Notes: a model not told the origin generated them from the sequence alone. DNA of 64,000 nt from Cytobacillus oceanisediminis (GCF_003182355.1 NZ_QGTW01000007.1:124001-188000); one strand, 5' to 3'. Shown: positions 50,471 through 59,281, counted from the first letter of the stretch. A program made the numbers and translations.

Positions 50471-50794
50471 ATGAAAGAAATTATTTCTACCAACGTTCTA
50501 GTACAAAATAAATTCACCATGAAGAAAATGCTGGAAATCTATCAGGCATCAAAACAATTTAAAGGCTCTACATATTTATACAGCAAGCATAAAGCTGTAG
50601 ATGCCTCAAACTTGTCCAAATTGGTTTCATTCTTGCTGACTGTTAAATCGCAAACGACACTAAAAATTATTGTAGAAGGAAATGAAGTCCAGGATCATCT
50701 TGAAAAGATTAAGGAAATGTGCACAAGCCATATTTCAGTACTGCGCATGACAGAGAAGCGTTTCATCAATTCTTCAGAAACAATTCAAATCTAA
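50471..50794 (+). CDS. HPr-like protein lacking the phosphorylatable His
   Basis: A 107-residue protein with the HPr fold pattern: an N-terminal strand, then TYLYSKHKAVDASNLSKLVSFLL and TLKIIVEGNEVQDHLEKIKE, matching HPr strands and helices. The active-site GxHARPA segment is replaced by KFTMKKM, so His15 is absent. The tail is about 20 residues longer than HPr. It cannot act as a PTS phosphocarrier; a regulatory, Crh-like role is possible but unproven. Confidence 0.7.
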   Translation: MKEIISTNVLVQNKFTMKKMLEIYQASKQFKGSTYLYSKHKAVDASNLSKLVSFLLTVKSQTTLKIIVEGNEVQDHLEKIKEMCTSHISVLRMTEKRFINSSETIQI

Positions 50795-50843
50795 GTAAAC
50801 TATACAGATTATTTACATTGCAATAGGATCGGGGTGAATTTGA

Positions 50844-50915
50844 ATGATACGCACTATTTTTATGGTTGTTGGAGCTATTGTGGTAATCGGCGCTTTAATT
50901 AGCTGGTTATTCTAA
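50844..50915 (+). CDS. Small hydrophobic peptide, 23 aa
   Basis: ATG 50844 follows GGGGTGA and opens the frame MIRTIFMVVGAIVVIGALIS-WLF, a single membrane helix. It is 50 bp after the HPr-like gene and ends before a terminator, so it may be co-transcribed. Family unknown. Confidence 0.55.
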   Translation: MIRTIFMVVGAIVVIGALISWLF

Positions 50916-50932
50916 TTCATAAATAACTGTTA

Positions 50933-50957
50933 AAAAAGGCCTGCCTGCAGGCCTTTT
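50933..50957. terminator. Terminator after 23-aa peptide gene
   Basis: AAAAAGGCCTGC-CTGCAGGCCTTTT. Confidence 0.8.
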
Positions 50958-51066
50958 AATTTTATTTATAGGCAATCGCCATTGGCTTTTTAAAATCCCT
51001 TTTCTTCCGGATAGAACCATTTTACACGCTGAAAACCTGCTTTTAATGTAGTTCATCCAGTTCACC

Positions 51067-51302
51067 CTATTTATATGCCCTGTACTGGGATACTTTCTCG
51101 GAAACTGCCCATTCCCCTTCTTTTTGCAGCATGGTAAAATACTTTAAATCAATTCCTTATGCCATTCCAGGAGCTGAAAGGTTATGGTATCATCCCTTTG
51201 AGAAGGCAGTGTGGAACGGTCCAATATAGAAAAGGAGCTTTTACGCCTTCCGCGCTTAACAGCCTTGCCAGCACTTCCCCCTGCCAAATCATCATAGAAT
51301 TT
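51067..51302 (-). pseudogene. Remnant of a small secreted or NTF2-like gene
   Basis: The minus strand keeps an open segment KFYDDLAGGSAGKAVKRGRR... through FSILDRSTLPSQRDDTITFQ and LLEWHKEL. After a 1-nt frame change near 51128 it continues DLKYFTMLQKEGEWAVSEKV to a stop at 51067. There is no start codon. The pattern (ionic strand, EWHxxL, EGEWAVSEKV end) resembles the C-terminus of NTF2-like lipoproteins. This fills the 430-bp gap before the PBP gene. Confidence 0.45.
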
Positions 51303-51346
51303 TTATTTGTTCTGCCATAATGCATTACTCCAAAAGGCATAAAAAA

Positions 51347-51372
51347 GAGTACAGCTTTTCAACCGTACTCTG
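51347..51372 (-). terminator. Terminator after pbpF-like gene
   Basis: AGAGTAC...GTACTCT, followed on the minus strand by T6. Confidence 0.75.
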
Positions 51373-51386
51373 AAGATTTTATACTT

Positions 51387-53459
51387 TTAATCATTCTTCT
51401 TTTCTTTATCTTTTCCTTTTCCCTTTTCTTTCTCTTTATTCCATTTCTTTTGCCATTTTTCTTTTTCCTTTTCAATCTTTTCTTTTATCTTTTCTGCTTC
51501 CTTTTTAATGTTTTCCTCCCATGCTTTTCTTTGCTGCTCCCTTTGTCTTTGCTCCATAAGAGCAGCAATTTGTGGAACATTAAATGACTCAGGTTCCTGA
51601 TTCTTAAGGGCCCCCGACATGATTTCCCGGAATATTGGCGCCGTTCCTTCACTGCTGGATGTAGTAAGGTAATTATTTGCATCTGTTTTATCATGCCCTA
51701 CCCACACAGCACCGACCAGCTGTGGTGTATACCCGACAAACCATTGGTCTTTAACCCCGTCTATCCCTTCTATTGTCATTTGTGTGCTTCCAGTTTTTCC
51801 GGCTACTTCTCTGCCGGGAATCTGGGCAGCCTTGCCCGTTCCATGCTGGACTACCCCCAGCAGCATCGTTGTAACTTTCTCCGCTACGTCCTTAGATATG
51901 ACTCTTGTATTCTTTCCTGTCCATTCTGCAACTGTCTCGCCATCTTTATCTACTATTTTAGTAATAGAGTGAGCTTCGGGCCTTTCGCCGCCATTTGCAA
52001 AGACTGCATACGCCTGGGCCATTGTTAACGGTGAAACATTCTCACTCGTGCCTCCCAGCGCAAGCGCGAGATTCCGGTTTATGGCTTCATCCGGTATTCC
52101 AAACCGCTTTGCAGCATCTACACCTTTATCCATACCGATTTCATCAAGCAGCCATACTGCAGGAACATTTAAAGAGTCCTTGACTGCTTCATACATTGGA
52201 ACATTCCCGCGGAATTGGCCATTATAATTATTTGGCTCATAATCTTTTCCAAAAGTCATTTTTTCATCTTTTATTTCATCAGTTATGTTCCAGCCCATTT
52301 CCAGGGCAGCTGTGTAAGGAACGATAGGTTTCATTGTTGACCCCGGCTGTCCCACCCCATGAACTGCACGGTTATGGCCTAAAAGGGTATGCTCCCCCCT
52401 GCCGCCAGCAAGAGCACGGATGCCGCCATTTTGAGGATCAAGCAGGATGGCTCCGCTTTGAACCATTTGATCCCCAGTGCCTTGAGGGAAAAGGGAATCA
52501 TTTCTATAAGTTTCTTCTACACTGGTTTGCATCTCCTGATCCAATTCAGTATAGATTTGATAACCGTCGCTAAGCAGCTCATCAAGTGATAGATGATATT
52601 TCTTGATAGCTTCCTCCAGTACCACATCTACATAATAAGGGAATTTCCCCTTAAAAGGATCGCTGCCGCTGTCATCAAATACGAGCTGTTCGTTTTTCGC
52701 TTTTTCCCATTCCTTTTTAGTAATAAAGTTGTGCTCCTTCATTCGGTCAAGGACTATGTTTCTTCGTTCAATTGCCTTCTCTTCACTTTGATATGGATTA
52801 ATTGCTGAAGGAGCTTTTACCAAACCGGCCAGCAAAGCTGCTTCGCTTATAGTCAGGTCCTGCACATCTTTTGCATAGTATTTCATAGCGGCCCGCTTAA
52901 TGCCCCATGCCCCTTCTCCAAAATAAACCTGATTTAAATACATTTGTAAAATTTCATCTTTGCTATATTCTTTTTCAATTTCCAATGCGAGAAAGAATTC
53001 TTCCAATTTTCGCTTATAAGTTTTCTCTGAAGACAGAAGGGCGTTTTTCGTCAGCTGCTGGGTAAGCGTGCTGCCCCCCTCAACAATTTCCCCTGCCTTC
53101 ATGTTTGTGAAAAATGCTCGGCCTATTCCCTTTAAATCAATGCCGCCATGCTCATAAAAACGGTGATCTTCAATGGCAATGACAGCATCCTTCATATGAT
53201 CCGGAACTTGGTCAATCGAAATCCCTTCATTTTTATTTGCCGAAATCTTGCTGGCAATTTCTCCATTGGCGTCATAAATAATTGTAGACTGCGCCAACCC
53301 GGCTTCAAGCGCACTTATATCCGCATCTTTGTATGAAAAATAAACGAAGCTTAGAAATGCTAAAACTAATGTGGATGCCAATAATATGGATACTTGCGTT
53401 AAATGTAGCTTTTTCCAGGTTGATTGAAATTTGTGAATAAATGATGTTTTCTTGCTCAT
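51387..53459 (-). CDS. pbpF: Class A penicillin-binding protein (PBP2c/PbpF-like)
   Basis: A 690-residue bifunctional peptidoglycan synthase. N-terminal membrane anchor (about 20-42). Glycosyltransferase domain (about 70-245) with catalytic Glu in AIEDHRFYEHGGIDLKGIGR and GGSTLTQQLTKN. Transpeptidase domain (about 340-620) with SxxK in GQPGSTMKP, SLN, and KTGST. It resembles B. subtilis PbpF, a forespore-expressed enzyme, more than PonA. The last about 55 residues are an unusual Lys/Glu repeat tail (EKEKEKWQKKWNKEKEKGKG). Confidence 0.85.
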   Translation of the reverse strand: MSKKTSFIHKFQSTWKKLHLTQVSILLASTLVLAFLSFVYFSYKDADISALEAGLAQSTIIYDANGEIASKISANKNEGISIDQVPDHMKDAVIAIEDHRFYEHGGIDLKGIGRAFFTNMKAGEIVEGGSTLTQQLTKNALLSSEKTYKRKLEEFFLALEIEKEYSKDEILQMYLNQVYFGEGAWGIKRAAMKYYAKDVQDLTISEAALLAGLVKAPSAINPYQSEEKAIERRNIVLDRMKEHNFITKKEWEKAKNEQLVFDDSGSDPFKGKFPYYVDVVLEEAIKKYHLSLDELLSDGYQIYTELDQEMQTSVEETYRNDSLFPQGTGDQMVQSGAILLDPQNGGIRALAGGRGEHTLLGHNRAVHGVGQPGSTMKPIVPYTAALEMGWNITDEIKDEKMTFGKDYEPNNYNGQFRGNVPMYEAVKDSLNVPAVWLLDEIGMDKGVDAAKRFGIPDEAINRNLALALGGTSENVSPLTMAQAYAVFANGGERPEAHSITKIVDKDGETVAEWTGKNTRVISKDVAEKVTTMLLGVVQHGTGKAAQIPGREVAGKTGSTQMTIEGIDGVKDQWFVGYTPQLVGAVWVGHDKTDANNYLTTSSSEGTAPIFREIMSGALKNQEPESFNVPQIAALMEQRQREQQRKAWEENIKKEAEKIKEKIEKEKEKWQKKWNKEKEKGKGKDKEKKND

Positions 53460-53716
53460 AAGTCCTCCAATATCGCTTACTATAAAGCTCCTGCTGGGTC
53501 ACATGTATTGAGAGGAGCCCCAGTTCTTTTATCCAATTTTAAACCACGCCTATTTAAGGCAGCTATCAGTCTATACCGATTTCAGGATAACTGCAAAGAT
53601 AAAGTTTTCATATAGTATTTTATTCCCAGATTGGCAAACAGAAATATGCCTGACATATACATTTACCCAAAAAACAAGCTATTACACACCTTTGTTAAAA
53701 AAGCAGAAACTTCATA

Positions 53717-53757
53717 AAAAAAGAAAAGCAATCGAAGAGTCCGAATGCTTTCCTTTT
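53717..53757 (-). terminator. Probable terminator after 63-aa gene
   Basis: AAGAAAAGCA...TGCTTTCCTTTTT with imperfect pairing and a T run on the minus strand. Nothing else is visible in 53460-53757. Confidence 0.5.
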
Positions 53758-53949
53758 TCAATGCTCTGCTTGTAAAGGAACTTCTGCTTGCAGGTTAGGA
53801 AGCTGTGCTGATTTCGCTGATTCTAAAAGAAGTGATTCCATATACATATATACAATTTGTTTAGTTTTATCATCTGCCTGCAAAACATCAAGATGCTGCA
53901 AACATTTTTTAATTGTCGGATGAATGCCTTTACTGCTTTCCGGCCTCAT
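53758..53949 (-). CDS. Small conserved hypothetical protein, 63 aa
   Basis: A 63-residue soluble helical protein, MRPESSKGIHPTIKKCLQHL..., with MESLLLESAKSAQLPN near the end. ATG 53949 fits GGGGTGA; GTG 53958 lies within that site. I do not recognise a family. It is divergent from the uspA gene. Confidence 0.55.
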   Translation of the reverse strand: MRPESSKGIHPTIKKCLQHLDVLQADDKTKQIVYMYMESLLLESAKSAQLPNLQAEVPLQAEH

Positions 53950-54069
53950 ATATGTCACCCCAATTCAAAGTATTACTAAAATTTTCGCAGCATCATTGCT
54001 TTTTTTGGGGGCTTTAAAAATAATGCCGATTCCGGTCTTAATGTGTTGAAGATTGTTTTTTGTACAGGC

Positions 54070-54075
54070 GGGTAT
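54070..54075 (+). promoter_or_regulatory. Possible sigma-B -10 element before uspA
   Basis: GGGTAT equals the sigma-B -10. The -35 is poor (GTTTTT or GTTGAA at non-ideal distance), so this is only a suggestion. Confidence 0.25.
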
Positions 54076-54125
54076 ATATACAATAGAAAACTACATTTCT
54101 ATTCCTCATGAAAGGATGATCGATA

Positions 54126-54668
54126 ATGAGTTTACAGTTTAACCGAATCGTAGTTGGTTATGATGATACAGAAGGAAGCAAGAATGCTTTAAATTTAGCT
54201 ATTAGGTTAGTGAAAGAAAATCCTGATGCCCAATTGCTGGTTGCCCAGGTTTTTGAAGAAAAAATTGAAAATATTCCTGTTAGCAATGAAAAGGTCGTAG
54301 AGCCGGTTAGAACGAACGGCTATTTGCTTGAAGGGATTCAGATTCCCCCACTGCCAGTCTACCACGATGAATCGAATACCACCACACATGCAAAAGTCAC
54401 ACACAGTGTCGACAAAGCCTTTTACAACGCAAGGGAAGCAATTGAACCATATAACATTAATGCCAAATATGATGTTCTTGAGGGAAGCCCCGCCGATAGC
54501 ATATGTGACTATGCTGCTGTCGAAGATGCAGATTTAGTTATTGTCGGTAACTCCGGCAAAGGGGGAATTAAAAGGATGTTTCTTGGAAGCACCAGTGCCA
54601 AAATTGCACAAAATGCTCCATGTCCGGTTCTGATTGCCAAAGACAAAGAAAATCTGAAGATACCGTAA
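54126..54668 (+). CDS. Universal stress protein (UspA family)
   Basis: A 180-residue UspA-fold protein. The N-terminal IVVGYDDTEGSKNALNLAIR and C-terminal ATP-binding motif GNSGKGGIKRMFLGSTSAKI (G-2x-G-9x-GS) are intact, so it is of the ATP-binding class. It is longer than usual because of a loop (about 45-85). The TGATGAG-poor start ATG 54126 has AAAGGATG upstream. Expected in general stress or stationary survival. Confidence 0.9.
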   Translation: MSLQFNRIVVGYDDTEGSKNALNLAIRLVKENPDAQLLVAQVFEEKIENIPVSNEKVVEPVRTNGYLLEGIQIPPLPVYHDESNTTTHAKVTHSVDKAFYNAREAIEPYNINAKYDVLEGSPADSICDYAAVEDADLVIVGNSGKGGIKRMFLGSTSAKIAQNAPCPVLIAKDKENLKIP

Positions 54669-54683
54669 TGCAGATTAGCAATT

Positions 54684-54726
54684 TTAATCAAAGAAGCAGC
54701 CCGATAAAGGCTACTTCTTTGATTAA
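54684..54726. terminator. Long bidirectional terminator after uspA
   Basis: TTTAATCAAAGAAGCAGCC / GGCTACTTCTTTGATTAAA, 19 positions with one mismatch. Confidence 0.9.
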
Positions 54727-55103
54727 ACATCCTTCTTTTTTTCCGTGAGATACCTGCCATGTTTCACCCGTATTTTACGGGCTGCAGCTGAAGTCCTGTC
54801 ATATATCCAAAGATATAAAGAACGTATGCCTATGTATAGAAAGATGAAAGTATTAGGCACCAAAAAAATATCTATCCACTGCCGGAACTTTAAGTCTGTA
54901 AACAGTCCAAGCTTGAATATTTCCTGATTAAGCAGCCCTTTTGCAAAGGCTTCCTCCATTAACAGATAGATCCCTAAATTGGAAAGAATATATATTTAAG
55001 AGAATGATCCAGCTATTAGCCTGTTAGAGCCGCAAAACAAAGTTTAAAAAAATGCGGCAATCACAGTAGCCGAAAGCGGGTAAATGAGGAAAAGCGTCAT
55101 GTT
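54723..55103 (-). pseudogene. Decayed small membrane protein downstream of XRE regulator
   Basis: The frame opens with MTLFLIYPLSATVIAAFF (ATG 55103) and stops at once. Traces follow in other frames (NSWIILLNIY, then YILSNLGIYLLMEEAFAKGL). The last 78 codons are open, with two helices around IDIFLVPNTFIFLYIGIRSLY. At least two indels and a stop are needed to join them. It probably was an about 120-residue membrane partner of the upstream XRE regulator. Confidence 0.6.
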
Positions 55104-55135
55104 TGGAGCCCCCTTCCCCCCTCTGAAATAAAATA

Positions 55136-55627
55136 TTAGCCCAAAAGGCCTCCGTTTTCTGCTGACAATTCTTCAAACCGTTCTTTCGAGGAAGCTTCAT
55201 CAAAGCTGCTGTAGATGCGGAAATGATCCTGGTCAATGATCCGGTAGTGCTGGCTGATTATATTCTGCTGAAGAATTAAACCATTGCTTCTCTTTATTTC
55301 ACGCCACCAGATTTTACCGCCAAGCGTCTTTTCCTTCCTATAATCGATTCCCTCTCTGGCAACTGTTTCCAAAACCTCAAGCGGTTCATTCCCAAAAAGA
55401 AATCTGACTGTTTCCGTTTCCCGGAACAATGCACAAACAGCTACAACTGTTGACCAGCCTGCTTCCGCTCTCCCTTTTTCTATTTGAACAAGTGTCTTCT
55501 TTGAAACTCCGATTATTTCTGCCATCTTATCCTGTGTATAGCCTGCTTCTGTTCGGATCAGGCGAATTTTATCAGATACCTTTAATATAATTTCGTCTCT
55601 TGTCAATGCAGCTTCATCCCTTTTCAT
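55136..55627 (-). CDS. XRE-family transcriptional regulator
   Basis: A 163-residue protein with an N-terminal HTH (about 17-70): IRLIRTEAGYTQDKMAEIIG and VSKKTLVQIEKGRAEAG. The C-terminal part contains GGKIWWREIKRSNGLILQQN and IIDQDHFRIYSSFDEA, similar to YdaS/Xre regulators paired with small membrane proteins. A perfect palindrome covers the space where an SD should be, suggesting autorepression. Confidence 0.8.
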   Translation of the reverse strand: MKRDEAALTRDEIILKVSDKIRLIRTEAGYTQDKMAEIIGVSKKTLVQIEKGRAEAGWSTVVAVCALFRETETVRFLFGNEPLEVLETVAREGIDYRKEKTLGGKIWWREIKRSNGLILQQNIISQHYRIIDQDHFRIYSSFDEASSKERFEELSAENGGLLG

Positions 55628-55631
55628 TTAT

Positions 55632-55647
55632 GGTGTAAATTTACACC
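55632..55647. promoter_or_regulatory. 16-bp perfect palindrome, likely XRE operator
   Basis: GGTGTAAATTTACACC ends 5 bp before the XRE start codon. A TATAAT (minus strand, about 55656-55661) sits just upstream, so a bound dimer would block the promoter. Confidence 0.6.
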
Positions 55648-55726
55648 TGATCATTTTATTATAAAAGAAATAGTGGCAAAATTTCAAATAAAATAAACCT
55701 CTGTTTGCGCAGCAGTTTATTTCTCG

Positions 55727-55887
55727 TTACTCCTTTTTAATATTCCCATCAGCGGTACAGCATGAAGTGAAGGAGGAATTCTTATAAGCAGCTTGCACAT
55801 TTGCCTTTTTTATTTTATGAACAAACTTAAACAGCAGCCAGCCTGCATATCCAAAATCAGGATACCCAGTAGAATGTTTGCCGCCAT
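55727..55887 (-). pseudogene. FeoB-associated Cys-rich-type membrane protein, frameshifted
   Basis: ATG 55887 after GGGGTGA opens MAANILLGILI, then the frame breaks at the T4 run (A4 at 55853-55856). Adding one base gives a 53-residue protein, ...LIFGYAGWLLFKFVHKIKK..., which is the FeoB-associated membrane-protein pattern (FGYAGW). The usual CxxC motif is reduced to CC. No feoAB genes are near. Either a sequencing error or a recent inactivation. Confidence 0.55.
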
Positions 55888-56071
55888 ATCGGTTTCACCC
55901 CAGCTTTAGGCCCAAATGTAAATCACCAGGAAAACAAGTGAGTTACATTCTAAAATTTATTTTGATTTAAAAAACCTCCTTTAATTTTCCATAAAATTTA
56001 CAAAGGATTTTCCCGCACTCTAGCGAAATTTATGGAATAGACTGTTTTTTTGCGAAAGAGTGGAGGTAAAA

Positions 56072-57205
56072 ATGGCAATCGAAACAAATGATGTTATATT
56101 GGAACTTTTGCATAACGAAAGAGAAAACCTATTGAGTGAATGGAAGAATAAAATTCTCATCACTGACGATGATCCTTATAAAGAGCAAATCAGAGACAAC
56201 GGCGATGCGATGTTCAATCTTGTCATTCAGTTCCTGCTAAAGAGTAAGAAAGATTTGGAAGGATACATTCAGCAGCTCGCATATTCTGTAGCCGAACAGC
56301 GTGTTAAAGCTGAAATAAACATTGGAGACTTTGTTTACAATGTGAATATTGGCCGTTCAATCATTCACAAATATTTAAACTATGCCGATATTAGTTATCA
56401 TGAACTGCAGAAATATCATGAAAAAATCAGTTATTGCTTTGATAAATTTTTATATCATGCTGTTTCAAGGTATACGGACGCTAAAGATCAGATTATTAGA
56501 GAGAAAACCCAATTTATCGATTCAACCCATAAAGACAGATTAACGCTGCTGGGACAAATGACATCCAGCTTTATTCATGAATTTAGAAACCCGCTTACTT
56601 CCGTGCAGGGATTTATCCAGCTGCTGAAATCCGAACATCCAACTATGAAGTATTTGGACATCATTTCAAATGAGCTGGAGCAATTGAACTTTCGAATTTC
56701 CCAATTTTTGCTTCTTTCAAAAAAGGAATTGATTGGAAAGGAGAAAATCACATTTTCCCTTAATGAATTAATAGAAGAAGTACTGATTTTTTTGTACCCT
56801 AGCATATTGGATGGAAAAGTCAAAATTTCACAGGATTTACAGCAAGAGATTTACCTAAAAGGCTATGCAGATGAAATCCGTCAGGTATTAATTAATATCA
56901 TTTTTAATGCGATCGATGTCCTAACTCAGTACCGAAGCGATCCTGTGATTGAAATAAAAAGCAAGTTAACCGGAAAAGGCCAAATCAAACTTGATATCGC
57001 TAACAACGGTCCGAGAATTCCCGACCATCTTGTTACTTCCATTTTCGAGCCATTCGTAACCACCAAAACCCTTGGAACCGGACTTGGATTATTTGTTTGC
57101 AGAGAAATAATTGAAAAGCATCAAGGGAAACTTACATGTGACTCTGGCCCTGACCGGACTGTTTTTAGCATACTCCTGCCAATAGTAGAGCAAAAGATTG
57201 ATTAA
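56072..57205 (+). CDS. Cytosolic sensor histidine kinase with RsbRD_N-like domain
   Basis: A 377-residue soluble histidine kinase. The N-terminal about 130 residues look like the RsbRD N-terminal (globin-like) sensor domain. HisKA has FIHEFRNPLTSVQGFIQLL with His169. The HATPase domain has QVLINIIFNAIDVL (N box), DIANNGPRI and GTGLGLFVCREIIEKHQG. No membrane helices. ATG 56072 follows GGAGG; GTG 56060 precedes it. There is no response regulator nearby; the H-box resembles sporulation kinases feeding Spo0F, which is an inference. Confidence 0.85.
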   Translation: MAIETNDVILELLHNERENLLSEWKNKILITDDDPYKEQIRDNGDAMFNLVIQFLLKSKKDLEGYIQQLAYSVAEQRVKAEINIGDFVYNVNIGRSIIHKYLNYADISYHELQKYHEKISYCFDKFLYHAVSRYTDAKDQIIREKTQFIDSTHKDRLTLLGQMTSSFIHEFRNPLTSVQGFIQLLKSEHPTMKYLDIISNELEQLNFRISQFLLLSKKELIGKEKITFSLNELIEEVLIFLYPSILDGKVKISQDLQQEIYLKGYADEIRQVLINIIFNAIDVLTQYRSDPVIEIKSKLTGKGQIKLDIANNGPRIPDHLVTSIFEPFVTTKTLGTGLGLFVCREIIEKHQGKLTCDSGPDRTVFSILLPIVEQKID

Positions 57206-57207
57206 TA

Positions 57208-57248
57208 ATAAAGGGCTGACTCCCTGAATTGAGGAGTCAGCCTTTATT
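57208..57248. terminator. Bidirectional terminator kinase / gltT
   Basis: AATAAAGGGCTGACTCC / GGAGTCAGCCTTTATT. Confidence 0.9.
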
Positions 57249-58517
57249 TTATATTTCATTCATGGATGTCTTGTAGGATTTTTCTTTTTTTCCGGCAGAA
57301 AGCTTGAGGGTCCGCTTTCTTTCCGTTTCTGCCACTACAACCGCACATGAAGCGTCACCGGTTATGTTGACTGAAGTACGGATCATGTCCAGCAAACGGT
57401 CAATTCCGAGAATCAAGCCAATCCCCTCTACAGGAAGGTTTACAGATTGGAGAACCATGGCCAGCATGATCAACCCTACACCTGGAACGCCTGCTGTACC
57501 AATGCTTGCCAATACAGCTGTCAGGACAACTGCAGCCATTTGTCCAATGGTTAAATCTGTATTGTACACCTGGGCAATAAAAATTGTCGCAACCCCCTGC
57601 ATAATGGCAGTGCCATCCATATTAATCGTTGCCCCAAGAGGCTGCACAAAGCTGCTGACCGATTCGGGAACTTTGAGATTTTTTTGGGCAGTTTCCATCG
57701 AAATTGGAAGAGTCGCATTACTGCTAGAAGTACTAAAACCCACTCCCATGGCAGGAGCAAATCCTTTAAAGAAAGAAACAGGGTTTCTGCCTCCCAGAAA
57801 GTATACGGCTGATCCATAGGTAACAATAGCATGGAAAAATAATGCTCCCGCAACAACGAGCATATAAACGCTCATTGCCTTTATAGCATCCAGCCCCTGG
57901 CTGCCAATTGCAGAGGCAATTAGTCCAAAGGTTCCGTATGGGGCAAATTTCATCACAATGCCAACCAGGAACATCATAATGTCGTTTCCTTGCTCAACCA
58001 GATTTAGGATGCCTTTTGTTTTCTCGCCTAATGCTGTAAGAGCAAAACCAATAAATATAGCAAAAGCAATAACCTGGAGCATGTTTCCGGAAGTTAATGC
58101 CTCAAAAGGGTTTACTGGAATAATATTCAATAATGTCTCACTGACAGGTGGCGCTTCTTCAGACTTGAATTCTGCCCCGGAAGTATCAAATTTGCCCATT
58201 TCACCAGGCTTAATGATTAAAGCGAGTGAAATCCCGATAATAATGGCAATCGCTGTTGTGGAAAGGAAATAGGTAATTGTTTTGGCGCCGATTCGGCCAA
58301 GCTTTTTCGGATCGCCCAAACCTGCCACACCCAAAATGATTGAAAATAGCACAATCGGCACAACAAGCATGCTGATTAGATTGATGAATATCTTACCAAG
58401 GGGGCTAAAAAGCCATGTATCTGCTGTTTTAAATAATTCAGGTGCTGCCATATTTAACACCACCCCTGTTATGGCACCCAGAATTAAGCCCAGTATAATT
58501 TTTGTTGTGAGCTTCAT
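57249..58517 (-). CDS. gltT: Glutamate/aspartate:cation symporter GltT
   Basis: A 422-residue DAACS-family transporter with eight helices and two re-entrant loops. Signatures: GFSTSSSNATLPISMETAQ (HP1 serine-rich loop), PLGATINMDGTAIMQGVATI (TM7 NMDGT), GTAGVPGVGLIML (HP2) and RLLDMIRTSVNITGDA (TM8 with substrate-binding Arg/Asp). It imports glutamate and aspartate with Na+ or H+. Single gene. Confidence 0.93.
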   Translation of the reverse strand: MKLTTKIILGLILGAITGVVLNMAAPELFKTADTWLFSPLGKIFINLISMLVVPIVLFSIILGVAGLGDPKKLGRIGAKTITYFLSTTAIAIIIGISLALIIKPGEMGKFDTSGAEFKSEEAPPVSETLLNIIPVNPFEALTSGNMLQVIAFAIFIGFALTALGEKTKGILNLVEQGNDIMMFLVGIVMKFAPYGTFGLIASAIGSQGLDAIKAMSVYMLVVAGALFFHAIVTYGSAVYFLGGRNPVSFFKGFAPAMGVGFSTSSSNATLPISMETAQKNLKVPESVSSFVQPLGATINMDGTAIMQGVATIFIAQVYNTDLTIGQMAAVVLTAVLASIGTAGVPGVGLIMLAMVLQSVNLPVEGIGLILGIDRLLDMIRTSVNITGDASCAVVVAETERKRTLKLSAGKKEKSYKTSMNEI

Positions 58518-58738
58518 AGTTTGTACCTCCGTTAATATAATTTAAAAGACAAATATTTAAGACAAAATATTTTCAGGAATTATACCCGGATAAAAATACT
58601 TTGAAACTCACCTTTTTATCGGGAAGAATAAAGAAATAAGTTATTTGTTATTTTTACCAAAAGGCTATGTATTATTTTAAAAATTCCTTTTATTATAGAA
58701 ATATTTAAATAGAAAGAAAGAAGGAAGGAGATTTGCAT

Positions 58739-59281
58739 GTGTTTTGCTTAAAAGTAGATCAGCATATTGAATTGCAATTGTTTCAGCTTCACCACTCTGA
58801 AGAACTTTTCAATCTAGTGGATAGCAACCGTAAGCATTTAAGGGAGTGGCTGCCCTGGGTGGATAATATGGCGTCGCCTGTACAGTATCACTCCATTATT
58901 CCAATGTGGCTTAAGCAATTTGCTGATAATAACGGCTTTAATGCTGGCATCCGTTATCGGAGCCGGCTTGCAGGCTCAATCGGCTTTCATCAGATTGACT
59001 GGCACAACAGGCAGACTAGCGTCGGGTATTATCTGGCTAAAGGCTTTGAAGGAAAGGGAATCATGACTCGCAGTGTCCAGGCCATGGTTAATCACGCTTT
59101 TCTTGATTTGAAATTAAACAGAGTCGAAATTCGCTGCGGAGTAAGAAATTTGAAAAGCCGGGCTATTCCTGAAAGGCTCGGCTTTAAACAGGAAGGCATG
59201 ATCCGTGACGGGGAGTTTCTTTATAATCGATATCATGACCTTGCCGTGTACGGTATGCTTGCAAGAGAATGGAAGTTTTAA
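58739..59281 (+). CDS. GNAT N-acetyltransferase (RimL/RimJ type)
   Basis: A 180-residue acetyltransferase of the ribosomal-protein-serine type: FNLVDSNRKHLREWLPWVDN, then the acetyl-CoA motif VGYYLAKGFEGKGIMTRSVQ, and NRVEIRCGVRNLKSRAIPER. GTG 58739 is the preferred start: AAGGAAGGAG lies 8 nt away, whereas TTG 58733 is only 2 nt from it, and the nearby ATG is out of frame. The substrate is unknown. Confidence 0.88.
   Translation: MFCLKVDQHIELQLFQLHHSEELFNLVDSNRKHLREWLPWVDNMASPVQYHSIIPMWLKQFADNNGFNAGIRYRSRLAGSIGFHQIDWHNRQTSVGYYLAKGFEGKGIMTRSVQAMVNHAFLDLKLNRVEIRCGVRNLKSRAIPERLGFKQEGMIRDGEFLYNRYHDLAVYGMLAREWKF

Noticed and set aside
57304..57819. 171-codon frame opposite gltT
   Set aside because: Arises from the codon pattern of a hydrophobic protein; no SD and no recognisable domain.
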